Shown: positions 21,338 to 31,323 of the stretch, in pieces | Numbering within the stretch: the first letter of the stretch is position 1 | How the letters are laid out: each line of letters begins with the position of its first letter | NCBI RefSeq assembly: GCF_964204645.1 | Contig: NC_134028.1 | Location: forward strand, 14,003,263 to 14,067,262 | Source: Tubulanus polymorphus | Lineage: Eukaryota; Nemertea; Palaeonemertea; Tubulaniformes; Tubulanidae | DNA length: 64,000 nucleotides | Reading direction: 5' to 3' | The notes under the pieces: generated by a model | What the model saw: the letters and a program-made list of their open reading frames with translations, nothing else | Databases searched by the model: none | What the model was told of the DNA's origin: nothing | Position numbers and translations under genes: made by a program

Positions 21338-21689
21338 TGGAGTTAAGAAAAAGGCTAGATCCGAGAAACAAATTAAATGGGCAAGAGAATTGGGTAAAAG
21401 ATCTTCAGAATTAAAAAAAGCTTAGAAAAAGAAATTTACTGATATAAATGAATCACAGACTTTATCTGATATTAATTCAAATAATAATCCATCTGATTCT
21501 TCTAATAGTGGAAGAAATAATTACTTATATATTACAATTGGGTTAATCACAATTATTATATTCTCTGGTGTAATTTATAAATCAAAATTCAAATCTGATG
21601 ATAAAGATGATTCCAATGACAATAAACCTATTATACCAGAAAATAAGTCAAATCATAAAGTCATTGAAACTAAATCTAAATTATTATGA
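21330..21689 (+). pseudogene. Small single-pass membrane protein, in-frame stop
   Basis: It has 120 codons including the stop and overlaps the previous gene. The N-terminus is basic (MSDGVKKKARSEKQIKW), followed by a serine/asparagine linker, a transmembrane segment (YLYITIGLITIIIFSGVIY) and a polar tail. A TAG at codon 32 interrupts it, where element E has a lysine codon. The integrase start follows at 21705. No family was recognised beyond its recurrence in E. Confidence 0.65.
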
Positions 21690-21704
21690 ATGGATTAAAA
21701 TAAG

Positions 21705-22796
21705 ATGAAAAAAGAACAATATTTAAGAGATTTATATTATAACCCAGAAAGTGAAGTATCATATTCTAGCGTTTCAGAATTATGGGGTAAAATTAAATCT
21801 GATAAAGAAAATGGTAATATAAAATATAGTGAATTGAAATCATGGTTACAAAATCAACCAACATATCAAATCCACAAGAAAATGGATAAAATTTATTTAA
21901 CAAGAAAAGTTTTGGTTTCATATATCGATCAACAATGGCAAGCAGATTTAATTGACATGAAGAACTTAGAAGAATACAACAAAGGATATTTCTGGATACT
22001 GAATGTTATAGACATATTCAGTAGATACGCATGGTCAATTCCAATCAAAAATAAAAATGGTATAGAAGTGACAAATGCTTTTAAATCTATATTTAAAGAA
22101 GCTATTCCAGATAAGATACAATTTGATGAAGGTAAGGAATTTTATAACAAACATTTTAAAAAACTATTATCTGATAACGATGTAGATTATTTTTCAACAC
22201 ACTCAGATAAAAAAGCATCTATTATAGAAAGATTTAATAAAACATTGAAAACTAGAATGTGGAAATATTTTACTGCTAATGAAACATATAAATACATCGA
22301 TGTGTTAGATGATTTGGTGAAAGGTTATAATAATTCTAAACATAGTTCTATAAATATGAAACCTAGACAAGCTAGAAAAGAAGATAATTCGGAAATAGTT
22401 TGGAATAATTTATATGGTGCGTTTGTTACACATGATTTCGGTGAACCTAAATTTAAAATAGGACAACATGTAAGAATATCTAAATATAGAAAAACATTTT
22501 ATAAAGGTTATACCCCTAATTTTACTGAAGAAATATTTAAAATTAAAAAGATAATATTAACTAAACCATTTGTTTATAAATTAGAAGATCTAAAAGATGA
22601 AGAAATATTAGGTTATTTCTATGAACAAGAATTATCACTTGTACCAAACCCAGATGAAATAGAATACAAAATAGAAAAAGTATTGAAAACAAAAACTCTT
22701 AAAGGAAAAAAGTATTCTTTGGTGATATATAAAGGATACGATTATAAATTTAATGAATGGATTTTATCTAGTAAAATTAAAAGAATAAATGAATAA
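21705..22796 (+). CDS. INT: Retroviral-type (rve) integrase with chromodomain
   Basis: The 363-aa frame is open. The enzyme inserts the element and makes the 6-bp target duplication. The N-terminal region (residues 1-70) contains LRDLYYNPES and SELKSWLQNQPTYQIHK, as in Polinton integrases. The catalytic core shows Asp81 (QWQADLIDM), Asp141 (IQFDEGKEF) and Glu175 (IIERFNKTLK), a D,D,E triad. Residues about 320-360 form a chromodomain (YKIEKVLKT ... YKGYDYKFNEWI). Compared with E there is a small in-frame loss after YKYID, in a helix past the triad, and a small difference near residue 35. The stop overlaps the ATPase start by 8 nt. Whether the protein is active is unknown. Confidence 0.93.
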   Translation: MKKEQYLRDLYYNPESEVSYSSVSELWGKIKSDKENGNIKYSELKSWLQNQPTYQIHKKMDKIYLTRKVLVSYIDQQWQADLIDMKNLEEYNKGYFWILNVIDIFSRYAWSIPIKNKNGIEVTNAFKSIFKEAIPDKIQFDEGKEFYNKHFKKLLSDNDVDYFSTHSDKKASIIERFNKTLKTRMWKYFTANETYKYIDVLDDLVKGYNNSKHSSINMKPRQARKEDNSEIVWNNLYGAFVTHDFGEPKFKIGQHVRISKYRKTFYKGYTPNFTEEIFKIKKIILTKPFVYKLEDLKDEEILGYFYEQELSLVPNPDEIEYKIEKVLKTKTLKGKKYSLVIYKGYDYKFNEWILSSKIKRINE

Positions 22797-23390
22797 AGAT
22801 TTATTTATATTTGAACCACATAATATGTTAGTTACTGGTGTAACAAATTGTGGTAAAACACATTTCATATTAGATTTGTTAGAAACTATTTATAAGAATC
22901 ATTTTGATAATATAATATTATTTTGTCCTACTTATGAAATGAATAAAACATATAATAGAGATATAGTTAAGATGAAAAAGTTTATTATATTAGATCCTAA
23001 AACAGTAAAAGAAAATTTAGATAATTGTATTAAAATAGCAATTGATACTTATAAAGGATCAAATACATTATTCATTATAGATGATTGCGCAAATTTACAT
23101 GATTCAAAAGTGAGTTATGTTATTTAGCTTTTTCTGGCAGACATTTCGGGATAACAACATGGGTTTTAAATCAAAAATATAATTCAATTGTTAAAGACTT
23201 TAGGGAGAATATAAGATTTCTAGTTTTATTTTATAACAAAGATAAAAAATCTATGCAACAATCATTGGAAGAAAATCAAATTATACCTACTGAATTACAT
23301 GATGAATATATGAATAAATTAAAGAATAATAAAGGTTCAAAATTATTACTGAGATTACAATTTCCCTATGAACATAAGTTTATAAAATAA
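22789..23390 (+). pseudogene. ATP: A32-type genome-packaging ATPase, frameshifted
   Basis: It is homologous to the intact 203-aa protein at 61563-62174. The P-loop (GVTNCGKT) and Walker B (LFIIDDCANL) are present. A ~10-bp deletion after DSKV shifts the frame near 23113. The rest, with SGRHFGITTWVLNQ, stays readable in the new frame to 23390. These FtsK/HerA-superfamily ATPases drive DNA into the capsid. The start lies inside the end of the integrase gene. Confidence 0.88.
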
Positions 23391-23403
23391 CTATTTATAT
23401 ATC

Positions 23404-23712
23404 TATCTATCTAATACGTATTAAATACGTATTAGATACGTATTAAATACATTAATACTTAAAACCCGATTTTTAAAATAAATATTATTCATATAATTTT
23501 CAACCAATTTATTTTATTTTTTTCAACTAATATATGAATAAGTTTGAAAATAATAAAGGTTATTTATTATCACTGAGGTTTCAATATAAATTTAAAAAAG
23601 AAATATAATTTAAGGTATTTTCAAATAATATGTATTAAATACGTATTAGATACGTATTAGATATGTATTAAGTACGTATTAGATACCTTAATACTTAAAA
23701 CCCCCTTTTTTA
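23404..23712. repeat. Convergent-gene junction with TACGTATTA repeats and a duplicated ATPase tail
   Basis: Two blocks of TACGTATTA(A/G)A repeats (about 23413-23450 and 23636-23690) each end in TAATACTTAAAACCC plus a T-run. Between them, 23534-23608 reads as a diverged copy of the ATPase C-terminal codons (MNKFENNKG ... LSLRF ... stop). So the unit 'ATPase tail + repeat block + T-run' is present twice. Genes on both sides converge here. Confidence 0.75.
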
Positions 23713-23745
23713 TTTACTATTATTTTATACAATTTACAACCTTTA

Positions 23746-24591
23746 TTACTTTTTGAGTGTTAGATAATCACTTTCTGAATCACTTTCACTATCAGACCCT
23801 AACAATTTATTCAAATGCTCTACCGTATCTTCATAAATAATTGGTTTATTGATATACTTATTAGTCATCTCAACTATATCTTTATTTTCTGATTTAAGTT
23901 TCATAGAATCTTTATTATCAATGCGCTTTCCTGTATTTTCATTATTATCTTTATTAGTGTTTGCTCCTAATATTTCATTTACAATGTTTGATTCTAATTT
24001 AATAGCATCGGTTAAATCTAATTCATCTTTATTAGGCGTTGCTAATAATAAATCTTTATATAATTCTTTACCATTTACTTTTTGATTTGAAACAAACTTT
24101 GTAACATATCTAAATGGGTGTTCTATAAATTCTCTTAAACCAACACGTTTTATAACATTAGTAATATGTGAATTTGTATTCATATGATTATTCCAATTTG
24201 ATGGAGCATTTGAAAATTCACCTTTACAATAATCACAATAATTTCTATTTTCACTAACATTTAATATTATTGCATTTATAGATGTAGAAGTTATTACATT
24301 ATTAGATGTAGAAGGTATTGCATTATTAGATGTAGTAGGTATTACATTATTAGATGTAGAAGGTATTACATTATTAGATGTAGAAGGTATTACATTATTA
24401 TCAATTACATTACTTAAATTATCAACAACTTCACTTTTATTATTATCGATTTCTATTAGTTTAGTTTTATAAATTTTGAAAAAAGGATCAAATATCAAAG
24501 CTATATTACAAGGTATTACATAATATAAACCATCATTATTTTCATGTGTATCGATGTATGGAATATGTTTATATACTTTAGCTCCTTCCAT
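23746..24591 (-). CDS. Zinc-finger protein with octapeptide repeats and acidic tail
   Basis: The 281-aa frame is open and starts MEGAKVYKHIPYIDTHEN. A conserved N-terminal region (1-60) is followed by about five copies of NVIPSTSN (residues 66-105, encoded by 24-bp repeats). Then comes a C2H2-like finger (Cys119, Cys122, His136, His142), a conserved HPFRYVTKFVSN region, and a Ser/Asp/Glu-rich end. Repeat number differs in E. It is the last gene of the right block, directly after the capsid gene. Function is unknown; a virion or DNA-associated role is inference. Confidence 0.8.
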   Translation of the reverse strand: MEGAKVYKHIPYIDTHENNDGLYYVIPCNIALIFDPFFKIYKTKLIEIDNNKSEVVDNLSNVIDNNVIPSTSNNVIPSTSNNVIPTTSNNAIPSTSNNVITSTSINAIILNVSENRNYCDYCKGEFSNAPSNWNNHMNTNSHITNVIKRVGLREFIEHPFRYVTKFVSNQKVNGKELYKDLLLATPNKDELDLTDAIKLESNIVNEILGANTNKDNNENTGKRIDNKDSMKLKSENKDIVEMTNKYINKPIIYEDTVEHLNKLLGSDSESDSESDYLTLKK

Positions 24592-24624
24592 TTATTATAT
24601 AAATTTTTATTAAAAGTTAAAATT

Positions 24625-25873
24625 CTAATACATAACACTATTCAATTGAGAATTTACAATATTTAATTGCGCGTCAGATATAATATAAATGTGCATTTTA
24701 AAATTTTTGATTCCTTTTTTCTTTTTCATGAATAATTGTATTCCATCTTAAGTGTTTTGTAGTTTTTTCCTGAACCATGTAATGAATTATCCTCTGTTGT
24801 TCTAAAATCTAACCATAATGCATATTTATTACCGGTATAATAATCAATTTGATTAATATTACAATTTTCAGATAATTTCACTTTTTCATTCATAAAATGT
24901 TTTCTAATTTCTGGCCATTGATCTATCATTCTCATTCCTTGACAAAATATTTTATTTGCTATTCCTTCGATAGTTATTTCTACTTTTGTTATTTCAGGAT
25001 TATAATAATTATCAACATTTATTGCGCCATTAGTATATGTTGCAATGGTAAAAAAAATATTAATATACCTTTAATAGATCTTCTTGGGAAGTTAATATTC
25101 TCATTGATAATTTCATCATTTGCATTAATAGTTACAGTTTTAAATTTATCAATATAATCATATAATAATGAAAATCCTTGATTGTATTTAGTTTGAATTA
25201 TACTTGAAATATTTTCATCAGTTACTGTATCATATTCTAAACATATATTTGATAATTTATAACTCATATCTTTATTAACGCTAGATATTACAATTTCATT
25301 TACAGGAGCAAATGTTATTTCGAATATAACATCTTCTTGAATTGCGTATTTATATAAAGGTGCATTATTATTTATCAATTCAAAGTCTAATGGAATTTTA
25401 TATTTGCTTCCATATATACTTTTTATCAATTTATCTACAGCATTAGTTAATATTGCATTATGTGCTTCTGATCTTAATTTATTTTGGTTTTCTGATTGGA
25501 TTCCTTGAAATATCATATTATTTCTATTTTCTTTAGTTAACCATAAATCTTTATAATGCATGAATAAATTATAATCATCTAATGAGAAAACTGTTTCTGG
25601 ACCAATCTTTATAGTTAATTTTTTAATCAAATATCTTCCAACATTATCAACAACATAATTATTATTATTACCGATTACTTTTATATCGGCTGATAAATAA
25701 ATACTATTTGGAACATAAAAAGTATTTTGTGTTAATCTAGGAATTCTAACATATAAAGTTTCATCGGGATTAATATTAGAAGGGTTATGAGTAATTATAT
25801 GATGTGATCTTTCTGCTTTAATAGCATTAGATATTCTATGATTCTTAGAAGGATTGATATAACTCCCACTCAT
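24625..25873 (-). pseudogene. MCP: Major capsid protein (double jelly-roll), two frameshifts
   Basis: It is nearly identical to the intact 415-aa protein at 59287-60534. It is recognised by PDETLYVRIPRLTQNTFYVP, NVGRYLIKKLTIKIGP and FQGIQSENQNKLRSEA, hallmarks of Polinton capsid proteins. The frame is lost in a T-run near 25045 (two more bases than E) and again near 24765 (one A fewer than E). The protein would build the icosahedral shell. Both breaks are in homopolymers. Confidence 0.93.
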
Positions 25874-25892
25874 TTATTTAAAAAAAAATTAA

Positions 25893-27358
25893 TTATTTAA
25901 TTTTTATCATGTTTACTAACCCAAAAATAATTGCACTTACAACTGTAATTAAAAATAAAATAATATGTTCAGCAGCAAAGTTAAGAATATTCCCAGCAGA
26001 TTTCAATATAAAACCAACAATTGACGCAATAACTCCGGGTAGAGCTGCAGCAGATTTTTTAGATAGTTCCCATAAATATTTTGCTAATTTCTTTAAACCA
26101 TCTTTAACTTTATCTTGTATAGAATTATCATCTGGGGGTTTATCTGGTTTATTTGGAGTAGGAGTAGATTTCAAAGCATTTGATATTGCTAAACCAATTG
26201 TTGTAAATAACATAGTTACAGCTGTTAGAATTGAAAGAATTGTTATTCCTTCTAACTTAAATAATAATTTTATTCTATCTTTCAATGATATTTTAGAATC
26301 TGGTTTAATCAACAAATCTTTAAAAATAACTTTTAATCTATTTATATTATAATCATATGATTTTAACAATAATTTAATTTCTTCTTTTTTTAATTCTACG
26401 TTATATTCTAAATCATCTTTTTCTTTTTCTTAATACGCATTTCTTTTTTTAAATTCGATTTCTTCAATAACTTTATTATCTCTATCTAATTTTAATTGTT
26501 CTATTTCTTTATTTTTATCAGTTAATTCTTTTTCTAAAGTTCTAATTTTTAAATCTCTTATACTTTAATCATGAGCAATTTTATCAGCTTCATTTCTTAT
26601 ACTAATAATTTCTCCTATTGCTTTATCAGAAAGTATATTATTTAAATCTTCTAATTGTTGATCTGTTGCATCAAGTAATCCATTCGGTAAAAGTTTTTCA
26701 ATTGGAACTCCTTTTGAATTAGGTTTACTAGTTTTGGAAGTTATATTCTGTTCAGAAGTTGTTTCTGTTTCTAAATTATTATCGATTGTTTCAAATAATT
26801 CATTAATTCTTTGTTTACATACTCTTTCATTTTTAATAATTTCTTCTTGTGTTACATCTTATATTGCATTACTATTTCTTATTCTTTTAATTCTAGATAG
26901 GTCTAACTTAAGCAAAGTTGATTCTGCTAATATTTTGTTTTGTTTTTATAAGAGATATCAATATAATAATCATCTTTCAAATCATAATAATATTCACCAT
27001 CTAATGATTTTAATTCTCTTACTAAATATCTAGCACCTCTATCATTGATATTATATCCAGATTTTTCAAATATAGGTTTGAAATTATAAACCTATTCATT
27101 ATATTCTAAATTTTGTTTTACTAAATCTGGATTTTCAGGATTTATTCTCGCTCTAGTTCTTCTATCAAATTCATCTGTTGATGGGCCTTTAGAACCACTA
27201 TCTGCTAAATTAGAATTATATGCTGATTCATTACCATCATTAATATTAGTTTCATTAAGATTAGCACCTGCATTATTATAATCATTAATATCATCAATAT
27301 ATCCTTCATTATTATTTCCTATGCCATCCAATGGAATATCTTCTCCACCTTCTGCCAT
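25893..27358 (-). pseudogene. Coiled-coil membrane protein with acidic N-terminus, broken
   Basis: The acidic start MAEGGEDIP (27358) is open to 27092. The middle, with a coiled-coil region, has stops and a frameshift. The C-terminal 158 codons (26369-25893) are open, with three hydrophobic segments around a proline-rich stretch (STPTPNKPDKPPDD) and ALPGVIASIVGFILKSAG. The two parts correspond to the two open frames 57795-58220 and 58244-59266 in E, so they belong to one ancestral gene of about 490 codons. This C-terminal architecture recurs in Polintons; the function is not known. Confidence 0.75.
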
Positions 27359-27373
27359 TTACATAATAAAAAA

Positions 27374-28675
27374 TTAAAATTTAAAATATAATATTCCTCC
27401 TATAACAATTCCTATACAAGTTAAAGCTAATTTAGTATTTTCATGGGATTTATTATCATCATTTAGTTTAATTATATCATGTTGAATATTATCGGTTTTT
27501 ATATTTTCTGATGTATTGTAATCTTTTATTTTAGAATCATTATTTAATTTAATATTCTTAGTTTTAGTTTCTGTTGATTGAATATGTTTTTTATTTTTTT
27601 TACCTTCCATTAATTTTGGAGCGGTAATAATCGTTTTATTTATATCATTCAATCCAAATGAATTATTTATTGTTACAGTTTTAATTAGATTATTATAACC
27701 AATTATATTTCCCATATTTAATACTAAATCATTAGAAATAATTAATAGATTAGGGCCTATACAATAATTTAATCTAATATGTGATTTATCTAAATAATTT
27801 TGATATCTTACAATGTTTTCTGGAATCGATCTATTTTTATCATTATGAATTGAATCTTCAAATAATACTTTGAATTGTTTCTGCGCATCGAATGAAGTGT
27901 TATCATTTCCAATTATTGGGGATCTTGTTTCAACTTGCGCACCTAAAATACATATCAAATAAGTTCTAATTGATTGATTTATTCTTTGTATACCTGATTT
28001 TGTAAAACCTTCACTATTTTCTAAAATGAAATTAACCCAACCATTATTATTATCAATTTTATAATTATGATAAGCTCCAATTCTATGCATATAATCAATT
28101 CTTTTTATTTCATACTGTTCACCAATACCTTGCAATTTACCATGCGCTCTGAAATCGGAATTAATATTTATATTAAATTCATTACATATTTTATAAAACT
28201 TAGATAGATTAATATTATTATCCAATTCTTTAAAATATCTAGAACCGGATAAAGGACATTCTAATTCATTTAATATTATTCTGATTTGAAAATATGTGTA
28301 AAATCTAAATATTGTGTGAATTAATTTTAAATCAGAATACTTCAAATTTTTATCTAAGTTATTTAAATGATCATTCCAACGTATTCCACATCCTGTTGTT
28401 GCACAATAAACAGCAAAATTTAATTGATTCTTCCAATATTTCATATTAGATTTTAGTTTATATATATGGTATTCATCTCGAGTAAAAGTAACTTCATATG
28501 TATTAAATATATTTTCCATTTTAGAAATAAAAAACTGTGATTCAGTAACATCAATTTCTAAATTAGTTAATGAATTTAAAACTATATTTCTATATGTAAT
28601 ATTTTTCTTAAAATCTATTGCAGGAATATTATATTTAATTGATTTATTATATTGGAAAGCTTTTGGAAACCCCAT
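27374..28675 (-). CDS. Conserved Polinton 433-aa protein, C-terminal membrane anchor
   Basis: The frame is open from MGFPKAFQYN. Recognisable family features are LKSNMKYWKNQLNFAVYCATTGCG, RINQSIRTYLICILGAQVETRS and KSHIRLNYCIGPNL. The last ~20 residues (LALTCIGIVIGGILYF) form a transmembrane segment. It lies between small membrane proteins and the coiled-coil protein, in the capsid block. The central part (codons at about 28062-28150) differs entirely from E. A virion-surface or membrane role is inference; no catalytic motif was seen. Confidence 0.8.
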   Translation of the reverse strand: MGFPKAFQYNKSIKYNIPAIDFKKNITYRNIVLNSLTNLEIDVTESQFFISKMENIFNTYEVTFTRDEYHIYKLKSNMKYWKNQLNFAVYCATTGCGIRWNDHLNNLDKNLKYSDLKLIHTIFRFYTYFQIRIILNELECPLSGSRYFKELDNNINLSKFYKICNEFNININSDFRAHGKLQGIGEQYEIKRIDYMHRIGAYHNYKIDNNNGWVNFILENSEGFTKSGIQRINQSIRTYLICILGAQVETRSPIIGNDNTSFDAQKQFKVLFEDSIHNDKNRSIPENIVRYQNYLDKSHIRLNYCIGPNLLIISNDLVLNMGNIIGYNNLIKTVTINNSFGLNDINKTIITAPKLMEGKKNKKHIQSTETKTKNIKLNNDSKIKDYNTSENIKTDNIQHDIIKLNDDNKSHENTKLALTCIGIVIGGILYFKF

Positions 28676-28691
28676 TTATATAATTAAAAAG

Positions 28692-29127
28692 TTAATAATT
28701 AACTAATTCTTTTAATAATTTATCTTGTTCTTCAACTGTTATATGACCATTTAAACTTATTATATAATCTAGTGTATTCTTTAATTTATTAATTTCTTTT
28801 ATATTAGTTTTAATTTTTTTCTTTATTACTTTTTATATTTAATTTTGAACTTATACCAGTTAATACACTTGAACTTAATCCTAATACGCCAATTGATATA
28901 GCTAAAGGTGTTAATAGACTGAATATTGCTAGAAATGTTATTACAGAACTAATTGTGACCGAACCACTTATAATCAAATAATATATAATTTTACTTTTTA
29001 AATATTTTTTCTTTTTTATCTTTAAGTCACTTTCAAATTCTAATATTTGTTTTTCTAAATATTTTTTTAATTTAGTTTTATTTATATCATGAGGAATAAT
29101 ATCAATATTATCAACTTTATCTTCCAT
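28692..29127 (-). pseudogene. Small two-span membrane protein, frameshifted near the end
   Basis: It starts MEDKVDNIDIIPHDINK. A charged helix (residues 15-45) is followed by a long hydrophobic region (about 48-95, IIYYLIISGSVTISSVITF ... LSSSVLTGI). One extra A in a run near 28818 ends the frame early at 28810. The downstream codons (LDYIISLNGHITVEEQDKLLKEL) remain intact to 28692. It recurs in E. Function unknown. Confidence 0.7.
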
Positions 29128-29146
29128 TTATTTAGCAAAAAAATTA

Positions 29147-29569
29147 CTAATTAGTAAACTTATAAGCAACAAATATAACAATAACAGTTCCGCCTAAAAT
29201 CCATATTATTTCATGTTTCTTTTGTTCTTTACTCGGGGTATAATAATCTGATAATTTAGGTTTGTATAGATGTAATTTTTCTTTATTGGTTACCGCGTTA
29301 TATAAACTCATTGCATCATCAACTGATTGAAAATCTCTGTGTGAAATCTTCTGATGATATTATTCTTTGTTAATATAATCCATATAGTTTTGTCATTTTT
29401 CTCTATATTCTTCTGCAGCTTTATTATATTTTTCTAACGCTAAGTTATGTCTTTTTTGTTCTGATAATGAACCATTTTCATCAATATGCTTGAATAAATA
29501 ACCACCACCAGTAAATGCTAAAGCGTAAACAATTGCCGATCCTATAATAGTTATAATTGCAGAAGCCAT
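29147..29569 (-). pseudogene. MASAI-type membrane protein, two in-frame stops
   Basis: It is homologous to the intact 140-aa protein at 55497-55919. The N-terminal hydrophobic helix (MASAIITIIGSAIV) is followed by a charged helical middle and a C-terminal transmembrane segment (IIWILGGTVIVIFVAYKF). Stop codons replace an arginine-position codon after EEYREK and a leucine-position codon after YINKE. This family recurs in Polinton capsid blocks; function not established. Confidence 0.78.
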
Positions 29570-29593
29570 TTATTAAGTAAAATAATTATGCAT

Positions 29594-29815
29594 TTATATG
29601 GGAGGAATATATTTTTGTTTTTCCAAATAATCAATAGTTAAATTAGATAAAGTAACTGCTAATGTTAATTTTAAAATAACATTTATATCAAATCTATCAA
29701 CATTAACACTTCCCATTTTGAATACTTTTTTTAATACCATTGAATAACCAACAGTTCCAACTGATAGTAATGCGCCATTATATAATCCAGTTATTATCCA
29801 CTTATTATCACTCAT
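29594..29815 (-). CDS. Small 73-aa membrane protein
   Basis: It starts MSDNKWIITGLYNGALLSVG. Two hydrophobic segments (about 7-30 and 45-62) are separated by a polar loop, with a KQKYIPPI end. It is nearly identical to 55251-55472. The start follows the previous stop directly (TAAATG). Small proteins of this type are usual in Polinton capsid blocks; the role is unknown. Confidence 0.8.
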   Translation of the reverse strand: MSDNKWIITGLYNGALLSVGTVGYSMVLKKVFKMGSVNVDRFDINVILKLTLAVTLSNLTIDYLEKQKYIPPI

Positions 29816-30157
29816 TTATTTATCAAAAAAATTACTATCATCAAAATATTTAGTTATCTTATTTATGATTAATTCAACATTTATTACATTACTACTTTTA
29901 TGATTATCATATATTTTGGTTAATATGTTTTCAATATCATCAATAATTCCATCTTCATTTAATTCATAATATTCTAAAGGTGATTTAATTAAATCAATTA
30001 CTTTTTCTATATTATAATTTTCTTTATTAATCATTGATGCATTGTTAAATGATTTACTTTTTATATCAGTAATTACATCATTTAGTTTAATTCTCATTTC
30101 TTTACCTTGTTTAAAATCAAACCCAAAACATATACTCGGTCCAACAGTTATATTCAT
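29816..30157 (-). CDS. Unrecognised 113-aa protein (MNITVGPS type)
   Basis: The frame is open. The start MNITVGPSICFGFDFK is strongly conserved with E and with relics at 7115 and 43175. The remainder is an acidic helical region that is less conserved (in E it is several residues longer in the middle). It ends in NVELIINKITKYFDDSNFF. No signal peptide or membrane segment was seen. It lies between the penton gene and the small membrane protein. Confidence 0.75.
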   Translation of the reverse strand: MNITVGPSICFGFDFKQGKEMRIKLNDVITDIKSKSFNNASMINKENYNIEKVIDLIKSPLEYYELNEDGIIDDIENILTKIYDNHKSSNVINVELIINKITKYFDDSNFFDK

Positions 30158-30173
30158 TTATATAGTGAAAAAA

Positions 30174-30926
30174 CTACTCTCTACATCTTATAACTAATTC
30201 ATAAATTACAGGGAAATTATTTAAATCAATTAAGTATCCATTGTGATTTCTAATTTCTAATCTAAAATTATTAAAACGAGGAATGCATGGTTTGAAATCA
30301 CATTCTGTTAAATTAAATTTTATTTGCGTTCCAAATTCTTTAACATTCTTCAATGGTAAAATGTTTAGTAAACCAGAATTACAAGTTATATCTTTAGTTG
30401 CTTCGAATGTTTTTGTAGGATCGATTAAATTGCAATAAATATAAAAGTGTGTAAAACGTATTAAGTTTAGCGTAGCATCAATATTTGTAAAAGATTTATC
30501 TGGAGGAATTCTTAACAGTTTAGCTATAGGTTTTTTTACCATAAATGCACGTTTTTCACTATCAGACAACCTTATTTTTTCAGAACTCTCACTTTTTAAA
30601 AATCTAATATTAAACCCGGAATTATTACCTGACTTGTGCCAGGCTTTTCTATTAATTTCTTGTGCTAATGTATCTAAATTATATAACCCCGGTTTTAAAT
30701 ATATATAGGCCCATTCATTTTTATTTTCATTAAAAAATAAAAAAGCTCTATGTTCAATAGTTTTATCCGATATATTATAAAAAGAATTACATAAACTTAT
30801 ATTTACTAATTTTAAATCTACACAATTCTTGAATTCTCTATCTAATTGTACTAGTAAATTATGTGATTTATAATTTGTAAGTCTTCTTGAATCAACAAAT
30901 ATTCTGTATTCTTTTAATTCTACCAT
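30174..30926 (-). CDS. Penton-like minor capsid protein
   Basis: The 250-aa frame is open. The pattern matches Polinton penton (single jelly-roll) proteins: an N-terminal VDSRRLTNYKSHNLLVQLDREF, then LKLVNISLCNSFYNIS, then YLKPGLYNLDTLAQEIN, a late FTHFYIYCNLI strand, and a C-terminal LEIRNHNGYLIDLNNFPVIYELVIRC. The product should occupy the fivefold vertices of the capsid. In E it lacks part of the N-terminus and is frameshifted. The start at 30926 follows the small ORF by 14 nt. Confidence 0.88.
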   Translation of the reverse strand: MVELKEYRIFVDSRRLTNYKSHNLLVQLDREFKNCVDLKLVNISLCNSFYNISDKTIEHRAFLFFNENKNEWAYIYLKPGLYNLDTLAQEINRKAWHKSGNNSGFNIRFLKSESSEKIRLSDSEKRAFMVKKPIAKLLRIPPDKSFTNIDATLNLIRFTHFYIYCNLIDPTKTFEATKDITCNSGLLNILPLKNVKEFGTQIKFNLTECDFKPCIPRFNNFRLEIRNHNGYLIDLNNFPVIYELVIRCRE

Positions 30927-30940
30927 TTATTTTACATATT

Positions 30941-31294
30941 TTATTCGAAATCTATTTCATGGTGCCCTTTTTCATTCTTACCTTTGTATACGAAATAGAA
31001 ATCTGCAGAACATAATTCTTCTAGATCTTCACTTGATAATCTATGAAATCTATCCGGTAAATATGTTCTGAATTTATATGTATTTCTTTTTAATCCTTCA
31101 TGTTCTAAGTGTATAACTAATTTATCTCCATAGTTATTAGTAACTGTATCAATATTTGTAATTAGATATTTCTTATGGATTGTTAATTCTGTTAACTTTT
31201 TGAATTTATAATCTACAGATTTTACATTTGTTATATCTTTTATTCTATCTAGAAATAATTTGTTGTTCTCACTGTGTGTTTGTTTACTCTCCAT
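30941..31294 (-). CDS. Unrecognised 117-aa conserved small ORF
   Basis: It is intact, starting MESKQTHSENNKLFLDRIKD. Short alternating strands (KKYLITNIDTV, KLVIHLEHEGL, YKFRTYLPDRF) precede a helical LSSEDLEELCSADF and a DFYFVYKGKNEKGHHEIDFE end. It lies right after the polymerase and before the penton. Relics occur in A (both TIRs) and D. The layout would suit an OB-like single-strand DNA-binding protein, but that is an inference without a diagnostic motif. Confidence 0.7.
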   Translation of the reverse strand: MESKQTHSENNKLFLDRIKDITNVKSVDYKFKKLTELTIHKKYLITNIDTVTNNYGDKLVIHLEHEGLKRNTYKFRTYLPDRFHRLSSEDLEELCSADFYFVYKGKNEKGHHEIDFE

Positions 31295-31323
31295 TTATAA
31301 TACATATTTTTATTAAAATTTGA

